64,000 nt of DNA from Microcoleus sp036705565 (GCA_036705565.1 JAUBUY010000015.1), one strand, 5' to 3'; numbered from the stretch's first letter, positions 53,003 through 61,003 are shown. Numbers and translations: made by a program. Notes: generated by a model from the sequence alone, not told the origin.

Positions 53003-53336
53003 GCTAGCAATCCTATTAGATTGTGAACAAATTGTAGGGACACGGCACTGCCTTTCGTCGTGTCAACTTAACGTTAAACCGATAGTCCGACAGGGGTTGA
53101 AACCCCTGCCTCAAAGCTGAAGTCCTCTAAAAGAGGACTAATGAATTATTCAGTCCTCTTTTAGAGGACTTTGACTATTAGACAGGGAATTCATTCCCTG
53201 GCGGACTGGCGGGTAGGCGCGAGGACTAGCGGACGAAAAGCTTAATTTGACACGCATTGGGCACTGCCGTGTCCTTACAAATATATAGACAAATTGTGGG
53301 ACAGGGCACTGCCGCGTCCTTACAAATATATAAAGT
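53003..53336. repeat. Gap filled by palindromic repeats
   Basis: CAGGGGTTGAAACCCCTG near 53090, a double hairpin AGTCCTCTAAAAGAGGACT / AGTCCTCTTTTAGAGGACT (about 53124-53171), AGGGAATTCATTCCCTGGCG, and two direct repeats of GGGCACTGCCGTGTCCTTAC-type sequence (53258-53278 and 53304-53325). No gene seen. Confidence 0.75.
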
Positions 53337-53636
53337 TTAGCTGGGATTATTCAAAGATTTTTGCACAGATTCCAACCATTCTCTGACTGTTTGATTTTCG
53401 GATTGGGGGTCGTAGTAACACCCTAATTCATCGAGGATAAATGCTTCTAAATCGGCGGGGGCGATCGGCATTTCGAGCAGTTTGCTGAGCTCTTGCGATG
53501 CAGCTTCAACACTTGCGGGCGGTTCGCTGCTGCGGTAGTTGTTCACTACATCGCTGGGAGTGTCAGCTTCTAACTGCCAGTCTTGGTGAAAGTAGGAACT
53601 GAAAAATTGGGTTAAATGAGGAAATTGATCGATCAT
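53337..53636 (-). CDS. CdiI-type immunity protein
   Basis: A 99-residue acidic protein. It opens with FPHLTQFFSSYFHQDW, which I recognise from CdiI-type immunity proteins that neutralise RNase A-like contact-dependent-inhibition toxins. The rest is helical (VEAASQELSKLLEMPIAPAD). It would bind the toxin in the cytoplasm. Its ATG overlaps the toxin stop codon as ATGA (53633-53636), a sign of translational coupling. No signal peptide is present. Confidence 0.75.
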   Translation of the reverse strand: MIDQFPHLTQFFSSYFHQDWQLEADTPSDVVNNYRSSEPPASVEAASQELSKLLEMPIAPADLEAFILDELGCYYDPQSENQTVREWLESVQKSLNNPS

Positions 53637-54172
53637 TGGGGATAGGCTGTGAGAATAAAGTATCCGGGAGGTAATTTGGCGCTGCGCTGGAGGACGATTC
53701 TCAGGCGAGATGTTGAAGTTGCTTTGGATGCGCGGCGACGCAGAGTAATACCAATGATTCTGTTGGCATTGTAGTCGATCGTATAACGATTACCTCGACT
53801 TTTCACCCAGGAGTCGATCGCACTTTGATTTCTGTTCATTGCTTCTGCAATAGCCGCTTCGGCGACGGAACGATCGATAAAAGAAGATGCAGCAGAAATT
53901 CTCGTTTCGCTTGCGAGTCGCTGTGCTAGTTGTGCTTCTGTTTTACCAACGTGTCTCTCTAAAGTGTGTCCTCCTGCTGATTCGTGAAATTCTAATCCCC
54001 CGCCCGGTATGTTGGGTACAAAAGCTACGGTGGTTTCTGGTATGGTTGAGATTTTCGGTGCAACAACCGTGGCGTAAACACCAGGTATAGCCCATTGGAA
54101 TAATATAATTATGGAGGCGATCGCACAGAGGATACCTAAAAAATTTTTTAGGCGATCGAGTTGATTTTTCAT
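53633..54172 (-). CDS. Stand-alone exported RNase A-like toxin (CdiA-CT type)
   Basis: 179 residues. A hydrophobic N-terminus (LGILCAIASIIILFQWAIPG, residues 11-30) forms a signal or anchor. Residues ~60-179 match the bacterial CdiA-CT RNase A domain: GGLEFHESAGGHTLERHVGK, AQRLASE, SAIDSWVKS and the terminal GYFILTAYP. The proposed catalytic set (His in ERHVG, Arg 11 residues later in AQR, and Thr and Tyr of TAY) corresponds to His175/Arg186/Thr276/Tyr278 described for the Yersinia CdiA toxin, as I recall it. There is no CdiA filament, PAAR or other delivery domain. It is followed by the coupled immunity gene. Confidence 0.8.
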   Translation of the reverse strand: MKNQLDRLKNFLGILCAIASIIILFQWAIPGVYATVVAPKISTIPETTVAFVPNIPGGGLEFHESAGGHTLERHVGKTEAQLAQRLASETRISAASSFIDRSVAEAAIAEAMNRNQSAIDSWVKSRGNRYTIDYNANRIIGITLRRRASKATSTSRLRIVLQRSAKLPPGYFILTAYPQ

Positions 54173-54244
54173 TGCTGCTTAATCTCTTTCTTATATTTAG
54201 TATAGGTGTTTGCTGTTTTTTTGTCTATTTCCTAATCTACCATT

Positions 54245-54415
54245 CCTAAGTTAGAAATTGCGCGCTGTATTCAAATATACTGTCCGCAGTACCCACCCTA
54301 CTGTTAGTTAGAAATTGCGCGCAGCATTTAAATACATGGTGTGCACGGAACACCCTAGGATTATTACTAAATACACGGTGTCCACGGATCACCCTACGAT
54401 TATTTATAATAATTC
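54245..54415. repeat. Three imperfect tandem ~55-60-bp units
   Basis: TTAGAAATTGCGCGC occurs at 54249 and 54309, and ATACACGGTGTCCACGGATC at 54371 repeats ATACATGGTGTGCACGGAAC at 54333. Each unit ends CACCCTA or CCACCCTA. It lies upstream of both the toxin gene (minus strand) and the cytidylyltransferase gene (plus strand). Confidence 0.7.
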
Positions 54416-54530
54416 GTGATTTCTGGGGTTGACAAAGCTTCACTCACTATGAGAAAAAGTTAATAATTCTTTGAATAAATCCCTGATTATTGATGATAAA
54501 TTAATTGATCATCTTTTAAAAATAAAAAAA

Positions 54531-55307
54531 ATGCAAGTAGTTATCCTAGCAGGTGGTCTCGGTACTCGTCTCAGAGAAGAAACAGAATTTCGTCCCAAAC
54601 CCTTAGTGGAGGTGGGGGGACATCCAATTATTTGGCACATCATGAAGATATATGCACACTTCGGTTTCCAAAACTTTATTGTGTGCTTGGGCTATCGCGG
54701 CAACATGATTAAAGAATATTTCCTTAATTATGAAGCCATGAACAATGACTTTACTATCTGTCTGGGACGGCAAAATACGATCACTTATCACGAGGAACAT
54801 CTCGAACAAGATTTTCAGGTGACACTGGCTGAAACTGGCGCGGAAAGCATGACAGGAGGGCGGGTCAAACGGATAGAAAAATATATAGATCGCGAGAATT
54901 TCATGGTGACATACGGCGATGGAGTAGCTGATGTCAATATTGAGGCTTTAGTCGATTTCCACAAGTCTCATGGTAAGCTGGCAACTGTCACCACATTCCG
55001 TCCGATTTCTCGCTTTGGAATTTTGGATGTAGACAGCGATAGCCGCGTAGTACAGTTTTCTGAAAAACCTCAAATAGATGGCTGGATCAGTGTTGGATAT
55101 ATGATATTTAACCGCCGGGTATTTGAGTATTTGGGGGGAGATGATTGTATTTTAGAACAGGAGCCGATGCAGCGTTTAGCAGCAGACGGACAGTTGATGG
55201 CTTACCGTCATGATGGCTTCTTCTTTGCGATGGATACTTATCGAGAATACAAGTATTTAAACGAACTTTGGGATGAAGGAAAGGCTCCTTGGAAAATGTG
55301 GAAATAA
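54531..55307 (+). CDS. rfbF: Glucose-1-phosphate cytidylyltransferase
   Basis: 258 residues. It makes CDP-glucose from glucose-1-phosphate and CTP, the first step to CDP-linked 3,6-dideoxy and related sugars. MQVVILAGGLGTRLREET at the N-terminus is the nucleotide-binding signature, followed by KPLVEVGGHPIIWHIMKIYA, YGDGVADVNIEALVDFH and a C-terminal MAYRHDGFFFAMDTYREY. The start was set at the ATG at 54531, because the open frame from 54471 adds a non-conserved stretch. No CDP-glucose 4,6-dehydratase follows within the window. It probably supplies sugar for the adjacent glycan genes. Confidence 0.93.
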   Translation: MQVVILAGGLGTRLREETEFRPKPLVEVGGHPIIWHIMKIYAHFGFQNFIVCLGYRGNMIKEYFLNYEAMNNDFTICLGRQNTITYHEEHLEQDFQVTLAETGAESMTGGRVKRIEKYIDRENFMVTYGDGVADVNIEALVDFHKSHGKLATVTTFRPISRFGILDVDSDSRVVQFSEKPQIDGWISVGYMIFNRRVFEYLGGDDCILEQEPMQRLAADGQLMAYRHDGFFFAMDTYREYKYLNELWDEGKAPWKMWK

Positions 55308-55335
55308 ATTAGTTTTGGGTATTCTCAGTAAGCCT

Positions 55336-55412
55336 TTTATGAACGGGCTATCCTGCCCGTTCCACAACAAATTTACTTTTTGTGGAACAGGCCGGAGAGC
55401 CTGTTCTAGAGA
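55336..55412. repeat. Hairpin repeat family C, copy 2
   Basis: GAACGGGCTATCCTGCCCGT, TCCACAAC, TTTTTGTGGAACAGGCC and GAGAGCCTGTTCTA. Same design as 12138-12214 and 57470-57544. Confidence 0.75.
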
Positions 55413-55510
55413 CTGGTGCAAAATGTGAGTAAATAAGTTAGTTTGAGGGCAGATTTTTAGGCTGGTTCACAATGATTTAGAGAAAAACAGCTATAAAATA
55501 ATTATATAAA

Positions 55511-56575
55511 ATGGATTCCCCATATATTCTCAACAGCACAGAAAGTTACCTGCAAAAGTGCGTTTCACCCCACGCGGAAATTATCGACAGCGACTCGGAA
55601 GCGCTAGAAACAGCATTTGCGGGATTGGAAGATCGATCGCTCTTAGCATTGCGAGTTCCCCAAAAATGGGGCGGTGCCGAAATTGCACCCGAGATTTTTT
55701 ACAAATATCAGGAATTGACGGCTCGATATTCCGGCGCTTTGTCTTTCCTGCAAACTCAGCACCACAGCGCAACTGGGATGATTGCCAACAGCGACAATGA
55801 AATGCTAAAAAGCAGATACTTGCCCGCGATCGCCCAAAAAGAGTTACGCTTGGGTATTGGGTTTTCGCATTTAAGGCGATCGGGCAATCCTGCCGTCACC
55901 GCAACTCCCACAAAAGCGGGCTATTTACTGTCAGGAAAAGTTCCTTGGGTAACAGGTTTTCGCTTGTTTCAAAAGTTTATTGTAGCGGCGGTACTTCCTG
56001 ACGAACGCGCTGTTTTCGGTTTAGTGCCTTTTGCCAATATTGAAGGCGAATATGGTAAAATAGCTTGTAGCGAAATCATGCAGTTAATCGCCATGAACTC
56101 GACTAATACTGTGACAGCAACTCTCGATAATTGGTTGCTGCATGAATCGGAAATAATTTCAATTAAACCTGTCGGCTGGATTGCGGAAAACGACACCAAA
56201 AATATACTGAATTTTGTTCCGGCTACTTTTGGCTGTATTCGAGCAGCATTGGATGTAATTGCAGCCGCCGGGGCTGCTAAGAATTCACCTTTTATAACGG
56301 CGGCTTACCAAAAACTAGAGCAAAAGCTCGATCGGCTAAAACAGAATTTCCCACAATCTCAACATAGCTCGAAAGCAGAACAATTAGCGCTGCGAGCTCA
56401 AGCCATTGATTTAGCCGTGCGTTGCGGACACGCTGCGGTAGCAGTTTCTAGCGGTGCTGCTAACGGTGCGGTACACCCGGCGGGGAGAGTTTATCGAGAA
56501 GCTTTGGTGTATACTGTTTCCGGGCAAACAAAGGATGTGATGGAAGCAACCCTCGATCGACTAATCGAATTTTAG
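55511..56575 (+). CDS. Acyl-CoA dehydrogenase family protein
   Basis: A 354-residue flavoprotein-type sequence. RVPQKWGGAEIAPEIFYKYQ and TARYSGALSFLQTQHHSATG fit the N-terminal helical domain. RLGIGFSHLRRSGNPAVTAT, YLLSGKVPWVTGFRLF fit the middle beta domain. TFGCIRAALDVIAAAGAAKN and a C-terminal helical bundle follow. The catalytic Glu of acyl-CoA dehydrogenases is not obvious, so it could be a dehydrogenase or a flavin monooxygenase relative. Start ATG at 55511. The stop lies against a heptamer array. Confidence 0.75.
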   Translation: MDSPYILNSTESYLQKCVSPHAEIIDSDSEALETAFAGLEDRSLLALRVPQKWGGAEIAPEIFYKYQELTARYSGALSFLQTQHHSATGMIANSDNEMLKSRYLPAIAQKELRLGIGFSHLRRSGNPAVTATPTKAGYLLSGKVPWVTGFRLFQKFIVAAVLPDERAVFGLVPFANIEGEYGKIACSEIMQLIAMNSTNTVTATLDNWLLHESEIISIKPVGWIAENDTKNILNFVPATFGCIRAALDVIAAAGAAKNSPFITAAYQKLEQKLDRLKQNFPQSQHSSKAEQLALRAQAIDLAVRCGHAAVAVSSGAANGAVHPAGRVYREALVYTVSGQTKDVMEATLDRLIEF

Positions 56576-56668
56576 ATTTTAGATTTTAGATTTTAGATTG
56601 AGAGTGCAGACGGTCAATCGATTTTAGATTTTAGATTTTAGATTTTAGATTTTAGATTTTAGAATTGA
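56570..56668. repeat. Two (TTTTAGA)n heptamer arrays with part of repeat D
   Basis: Four TTTTAGA units lie directly at the stop of the acyl-CoA dehydrogenase gene. Then GGTCAATCGA and six more TTTTAGA units end in ATTGAATAAA. GTCAATCGATTTTAGA is the left edge of repeat D (18125). Confidence 0.88.
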
Positions 56669-56707
56669 ATAAACTGTGTTTAATAAATAATAGATATATT
56701 TTACCTG

Positions 56708-57439
56708 ATGACAGACCAATTAAACTCCAATAATCTCAAAACGATCGCCTATAGCACAATTGTAGACTTAACCCATTCAATTCACCCAAATATTCCCATT
56801 TGGCCAGGAGATCCAGCGACAGAAATTGCCACAGTATCTCAAATAGAAACAGACGGGTATTTCCTGCGAAAATTTTCGATGGGCGAACACAGCGGCACTC
56901 ACATTAACGCACCCAACAGCTTTTATGCAGGAGGCGCCAGCATTGATAATTATTCCCCGCAGTCGCTCGTTGTGCCGGCAATTGCGATCGACATCCGAGA
57001 GCAAAGTCTTGCCAATCCCGACTACACTTTAACAATTGATGATATATTGACTTGGGAACGGCAGCACAAACTTATAGAACCGGGAAATCTAGTTTTATTG
57101 TATACTGGCTGGCAAGAAAAATGGGATGACGAGAAAGCATTTTTCAACCGAGACGATCGCGGAATTTGCCACTTTCCGGGATTTGGCAAAGCAGCAACTC
57201 AATTTTTGCTAGAAGAACGCTCTATCGCGGGAATTGGCACCGACACCCACGGAGTCGATACCGGGCGAGATGAAAGTTTTGCGGTTAACAAATTGGTATT
57301 GGAAAAGCAACGAATAGTGCTGGAAAATCTAGCAAATCTCGACTTGTTACCTGCGGCTGAAATCACTTTAGTTATCGGAATATTGCGTCTTTTGGGAGGT
57401 TCCGGTTCGCCTGTATCGGTGTTAGCTTTTGTTGCTTAA
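56708..57439 (+). CDS. Cyclase family (KynB-like) metal-dependent hydrolase
   Basis: 243 residues of the cyclase/arylformamidase family. VDLTHSIHPNIPIWPGDP opens the domain. The metal-binding motif reads EHSGTHINAPNSF, where the family form is HxGTHxDxP, so Asp is replaced by Asn. VLLYTGWQEKW and GIGTDTHGVD are also family blocks. Members act on N-formylkynurenine, isatin or similar amides; the substrate is not clear here. Start ATG at 56708. Confidence 0.8.
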   Translation: MTDQLNSNNLKTIAYSTIVDLTHSIHPNIPIWPGDPATEIATVSQIETDGYFLRKFSMGEHSGTHINAPNSFYAGGASIDNYSPQSLVVPAIAIDIREQSLANPDYTLTIDDILTWERQHKLIEPGNLVLLYTGWQEKWDDEKAFFNRDDRGICHFPGFGKAATQFLLEERSIAGIGTDTHGVDTGRDESFAVNKLVLEKQRIVLENLANLDLLPAAEITLVIGILRLLGGSGSPVSVLAFVA

Positions 57440-57469
57440 TGCGGTAAAACTTACATCTTGTACTATGCT

Positions 57470-57544
57470 CAAGAACGGGCAAGATGCCCGTTCCACAAGA
57501 AAATTCACTCTTTGTGGAACAGGCCGAAAAGCCTGTTCCTAAAC
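57470..57544. repeat. Hairpin repeat family C, copy 3
   Basis: AAGAACGGGCAAGATGCCCG, TTCCACAAG, then TTTGTGGAACAGGCCGAAAA and GCCTGTTCCTA. It follows the cyclase stop codon. Confidence 0.75.
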
Positions 57545-57616
57545 AAGTAATTGAAAATGGTGCAATATCTCAGGTAAAATTAGATTGAGAGAAGTCGAGT
57601 AAAAACAATTAAATTA

Positions 57617-58363
57617 ATGACAGAACTGCCCAAGGATCTCAACGAGGCGATCGCCCAATCCCGCATTGCCACCGCCGCTGCCCTCTCGGACGGCAAAACT
57701 CTACTGCAAGTCGAATTAGTATTTCCAGAAATCGCCCTGCAAGCACAGTCTATCACCCTACAATTTCTCCCAGAATTTGAGGAAATATACCCCGGAGTAA
57801 AAGTCTTTTTTCCCGACACCGGTGCGGCAGCCCTCGCGCGCCGCGACTGGGGAGAAACACCGTTTAAAGTCACTGATTTGGGTAGCAGTCGCACCCCTGT
57901 TGAAGATAAAATATCACCGGAAGATCAACTTTTCATTTTGATCAATCCAGCAGCCGTAGAAGTTGCCCAAGTCGAAAAAATTTATATAGCTGCGGCCGGT
58001 CGCCCCGTAATTCTACTCAACCCGCGTCTGGAAGATGTTGCCACCATAGGTATAGGCTATGCGGGCCGCCAATTGCGCGATCGATTCCTCAGCAAAATTG
58101 AATCCTGCTACTATATCAGACCCCTCGACACTGCTGCTTTATTCCGCTGCTACCCCCAATCGTGGCAAGTCTGGCTGGAAACAAACGACGAATACCAACT
58201 AATTTCTGAAACCGCCCAAAAACCTGTCGGAGACGATTTAGAGCGGATTTTAGCCGGTTCTCTCCCAAGCGCCGATCCTGATTCCACCGCACCTGCCAAA
58301 CCCTTAAAAAAGAAAGGTTTTTTGGCAGAACTCCAGACATTCCTCAAAGCTTTGACTCAGTGA
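57617..58363 (+). CDS. DUF1995 protein
   Basis: A 248-residue soluble protein shared by cyanobacteria and plastids (the family includes the plant LPA3-type proteins). LPKDLNEAIAQSRIATAAAL at the N-terminus, VFFPDTGAAALARRDW near residue 75 and LILLNPRLEDVATIGIGYAG-like PVILLNPRLEDVATIGIGY at about 135 are family blocks. The C-terminal ~35 residues are charged and Pro-rich. In plants a role in photosystem II assembly has been proposed; none is shown for this gene. Start ATG at 57617. Confidence 0.82.
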   Translation: MTELPKDLNEAIAQSRIATAAALSDGKTLLQVELVFPEIALQAQSITLQFLPEFEEIYPGVKVFFPDTGAAALARRDWGETPFKVTDLGSSRTPVEDKISPEDQLFILINPAAVEVAQVEKIYIAAAGRPVILLNPRLEDVATIGIGYAGRQLRDRFLSKIESCYYIRPLDTAALFRCYPQSWQVWLETNDEYQLISETAQKPVGDDLERILAGSLPSADPDSTAPAKPLKKKGFLAELQTFLKALTQ

Positions 58364-58391
58364 CAATCGTTAAGGCTCGATCGTATTTTAC

Positions 58392-58447
58392 GGTGTGTCA
58401 GCTAGGATTATTTTCGACTTAATCCGTCGGCTAATCGCTGATGCACC
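58392..58447. repeat. Inverted repeat GGTGTGTCAGC / GCTGATGCACC
   Basis: The arms lie at 58392-58402 and 58437-58447, of the same type as the TAGGGTGCGTCAG arms at 59479-59541 and the GGTGCGTCGC hairpin at 1639. A family of small hairpin elements. Confidence 0.55.
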
Positions 58448-58558
58448 CTAAAGCGTGAAATAACTCAAAGCTTTGCCTCAGTAACAGCAGTTGCAGAAGC
58501 AGAATTAGCAGCTTGCCTGTGTTTATATCAGTAGCTACGCAAACAGGTACTGGTGAGC

Positions 58559-58589
58559 TTTACAGAATCTTTATAAAAAGCACTATAAT
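58559..58589 (+). promoter_or_regulatory. Candidate promoter of the phosphatase gene
   Basis: TTTACA (58559-58564) and TATAAT (58584-58589) are spaced by 19 bases, slightly long for a sigma-70 promoter. A CCCCTC/GAGGGG hairpin (58598-58619) would lie near the 5' end of the transcript. Confidence 0.4.
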
Positions 58590-58692
58590 GGGTGACACCC
58601 CTCCACCGTAAAAGAGGGGAGGCAAATAACAGCAAAATCAGATGCTATAAGCTAGAGATGGGGCTTTTGAGTCAGGGAAGCGGATAAACACA

Positions 58693-59463
58693 ATGGAGCA
58701 TCGGCGCATTGTTATCGGGGACGTACACGGGCATTACGACGGGTTAATGACCCTGCTAGAGGCACTTGCCCCCGGCTTGGACGATCGCGTCTATTTTTTA
58801 GGAGACTTAATCGATCGTGGCCCCAAAAGCGCTCAGGTATTAGATTTTGTGCAGCAAAGCCCCTACCACACTCTGTTGGGCAACCACGAACAACTGATGC
58901 TGGAGGCTTTGTCGGGAACGCCGATGGATATGCGAGCGTGGCAATCTTGGCTATACAGTGGTGGCGATGCGACAGTAGCGAGCTACAGAGATACAGGGAT
59001 GATGCCGTATAAACACTTAGAGTGGCTGCGATCGCTCCCCACGCACCTGGACTTAGGGGACATCTGGCTGGTTCACGCCGGCGTTGACCCCCATCTGTCG
59101 CTCGATGAACAGTCGATCGAACAACTGTGTTGGATTCGCAGGGAATTTCACACCATGTCGAAACCCTATTTTCCCAATAAATTAATTATCACCGGTCACA
59201 CGATCACCTTTACCTTTCATGGGGTCAGACCGGGCGAATTAGTCAGGGGCGAAGGGTGGTTGGATATTGACACGGGTGCTTATCATCCCAAAAGCGGCTG
59301 GCTGACAGGATTTGACCTCAGCTACCGCAGAGTTTATCAAGTAAATGTATTTAACAATCAAGTCCGAATTTTGCCCTTTGACGAAGTTGTCCGGCAATTG
59401 AAGCCGCAGCCGATTCCACCCCCCCAAGCTGCGATCGATTATGTTGTTCCACAGGAGTGTTAA
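58693..59463 (+). CDS. Calcineurin-like serine/threonine protein phosphatase
   Basis: 256 residues of the PPP-type metallophosphoesterase group. The two-metal site is seen in GDVHGHYDGL (residues 8-17), GDLIDRGPKS (about 37), GNHEQLMLE (about 63) and HAGVDPHLSLDEQ, ITGHTITF further on. These match bacterial PrpA/PP1-like and diadenosine-tetraphosphatase relatives, which cannot be separated by motif alone. Cytoplasmic. Start ATG at 58693. Confidence 0.88.
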   Translation: MEHRRIVIGDVHGHYDGLMTLLEALAPGLDDRVYFLGDLIDRGPKSAQVLDFVQQSPYHTLLGNHEQLMLEALSGTPMDMRAWQSWLYSGGDATVASYRDTGMMPYKHLEWLRSLPTHLDLGDIWLVHAGVDPHLSLDEQSIEQLCWIRREFHTMSKPYFPNKLIITGHTITFTFHGVRPGELVRGEGWLDIDTGAYHPKSGWLTGFDLSYRRVYQVNVFNNQVRILPFDEVVRQLKPQPIPPPQAAIDYVVPQEC

Positions 59464-59478
59464 ATCAATTTGTAGTTT

Positions 59479-59541
59479 TAGGGTGCGTCAGTTTAAGTTC
59501 GATCAATTAAATCGAAATTAACCTGCTTCTGACGTACCCTA
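59479..59541. repeat. Hairpin element TAGGGTGCGTCAG
   Basis: TAGGGTGCGTCAG and CTGACGTACCCTA are the ends of a 63-bp palindrome, with an inner TTCGAT/ATCGAA pair. It lies three bases from MITE family A copy 3. Confidence 0.7.
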
Positions 59542-59544
59542 GTA

Positions 59545-59672
59545 ATATCATGTCCGGTGGAGGAACCGCGATTTTTGTAGGGGCCCGTGAGCCAACAATA
59601 CGTGCCAATAATTGACAATCTCAAAAACCCGCCCCGACCGGGCTATTATGGTTAATCCATGGGACATGATAT
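59545..59672. mobile_element. MITE family A, copy 3
   Basis: 128 bp with ends ATATCATGTCCGG and GGGACATGATAT and the core TGTAGGGGCCCGTGAGCCAA, shared almost exactly with 33144-33270. Confidence 0.88.
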
Positions 59673-59779
59673 AACTGGATTTATTTTTTAACGAACCGCG
59701 AAGGCGCGAAGAGCGCGAAGTAAGAAAAGAGAAGAAAAGAGAAGAGAAAACAATAGAGCCCCTGACAGATTGAGAATTT

Positions 59780-60631
59780 CTACGAACCTAAAAGCCTGCG
59801 GATTTCTAGCCTGTAATCCTCATTATTCAAACCTTCACCGCTAGCAAGATCCGGATCTATCGCCTGTGAAATAGCAGCAATACGATCGCCAGTTGCCGGG
59901 TGAGTGCTCAAAATGCTAGGAGGAGAAGGCTTGTTGAGCAACTTTTTCATAAAATCAACCATCCCAGATTGAGCGTAGCCTGCTCGCCCCATAGTTTGCA
60001 ATCCCAACTGATCGGCTTCATACTCAGCTTGGCGACTGTGGGGACGGCGCAAAGCCAATTCCACCCCAATCTGAACCGCCTGAGATCGATCGAGCCCAGT
60101 GGCGGAAGCTACGCCTGAAGCGATGGCCATTTGACGCATTTGTTGAATCGCGTGGCGAGCATTAATGTGAGCGATTTCGTGGGCGATCACACTTGCCAAT
60201 TCTGCCTCATTGTCCGCCGCTGTCATCAAGCCTTTATTCACATAAACAAAACCGCCCATAGTTGCAAAAGCATTAATCGCGTCGTCGTCAATCACTTGAA
60301 AAGTATAAGGAATATTGGGGCGAGTGCTTTCTTGAGCGAGTCGTTGACCGATACGGTTAATATATTCTGTAGTGTCCCGATCGCGGTCAATCTTAAACTG
60401 GCTCCTGGTTAACTGCTGATTAATTTGTCGGCCAATAGTCACCTCTTGGCGATCGGACATATTCGACAATTGAATAACTTGAATGCCTCGAAAAATAAGT
60501 TCGGGCAAAGAAAATGCTTGAGTCGGTTCCGGGGAAACCACCCAGATACCCGCAGCCACCATCAGGGACAGAAACAGATAAATCCCCCGGCCACAAGTAC
60601 GCCGGCAAGTCAACCAAAAACTTTTTAACAT
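59780..60631 (-). CDS. M48 family zinc metalloprotease
   Basis: A 283-residue BepA/M48-like protease. An N-terminal signal peptide (FLSLMVAAGIWVVSPEPTQA) directs it to the periplasm or membrane surface. The zinc site is HEIAHINARH, and the third ligand is Glu in QAEYEADQLG. NAFATMGGFVYVNKGLM and STHPATGDRIAAI are family blocks. Such enzymes degrade misfolded envelope proteins. The start was set at MLKSFWLTC (60631), because it places the signal peptide at the N-terminus; the frame is open to 60685. Confidence 0.9.
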   Translation of the reverse strand: MLKSFWLTCRRTCGRGIYLFLSLMVAAGIWVVSPEPTQAFSLPELIFRGIQVIQLSNMSDRQEVTIGRQINQQLTRSQFKIDRDRDTTEYINRIGQRLAQESTRPNIPYTFQVIDDDAINAFATMGGFVYVNKGLMTAADNEAELASVIAHEIAHINARHAIQQMRQMAIASGVASATGLDRSQAVQIGVELALRRPHSRQAEYEADQLGLQTMGRAGYAQSGMVDFMKKLLNKPSPPSILSTHPATGDRIAAISQAIDPDLASGEGLNNEDYRLEIRRLLGS

Positions 60632-60867
60632 GATTGATACGTGGGAGAAGTTAGATAAAATTTGAGGAAAAACTCGAAAAGTCACTCAATAGGCAGACGT
60701 AATTTGAGGCTGCTTAGTTGCTATTCTAGCTTTTTGTCAATTTTTAACCGCGCCACCAGCTTCTGGGCGATCGACCCACGGCCAACCAACCGCCGTCAAC
60801 GGCCTTCCGGGTTAAGTGGCCCAGTCATGCGGATTTGGGGCGATCGTTGTGGTAATATCTTTTAGCT

Positions 60868-60959
60868 TCAGGACTTACGCATCAATAAAGTATGTCATTG
60901 CCAGCGGTAGCCAAGCAATCACAGCATCTGTTTTTCATCGATTTCTGTGTAAGTCCTGA
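60868..60959. mobile_element. MITE with AGGACTTACGCA ends
   Basis: TCAGGACTTACGCA (60868-60881) and TGTGTAAGTCCTGA (60946-60959) form 14-bp inverted ends with one mismatch around a 92-bp element. The AGGACTTACRCA end is of the type seen on IS5-like elements in cyanobacteria (from memory). It lies in the promoter region of the DUF4330 gene. The rest of the 60632-61003 gap shows nothing. Confidence 0.65.
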
Positions 60960-61003
60960 GCTTGTAAACATACTCCTGTCGCTATCAGTATAATAGGCGA
61001 TTT

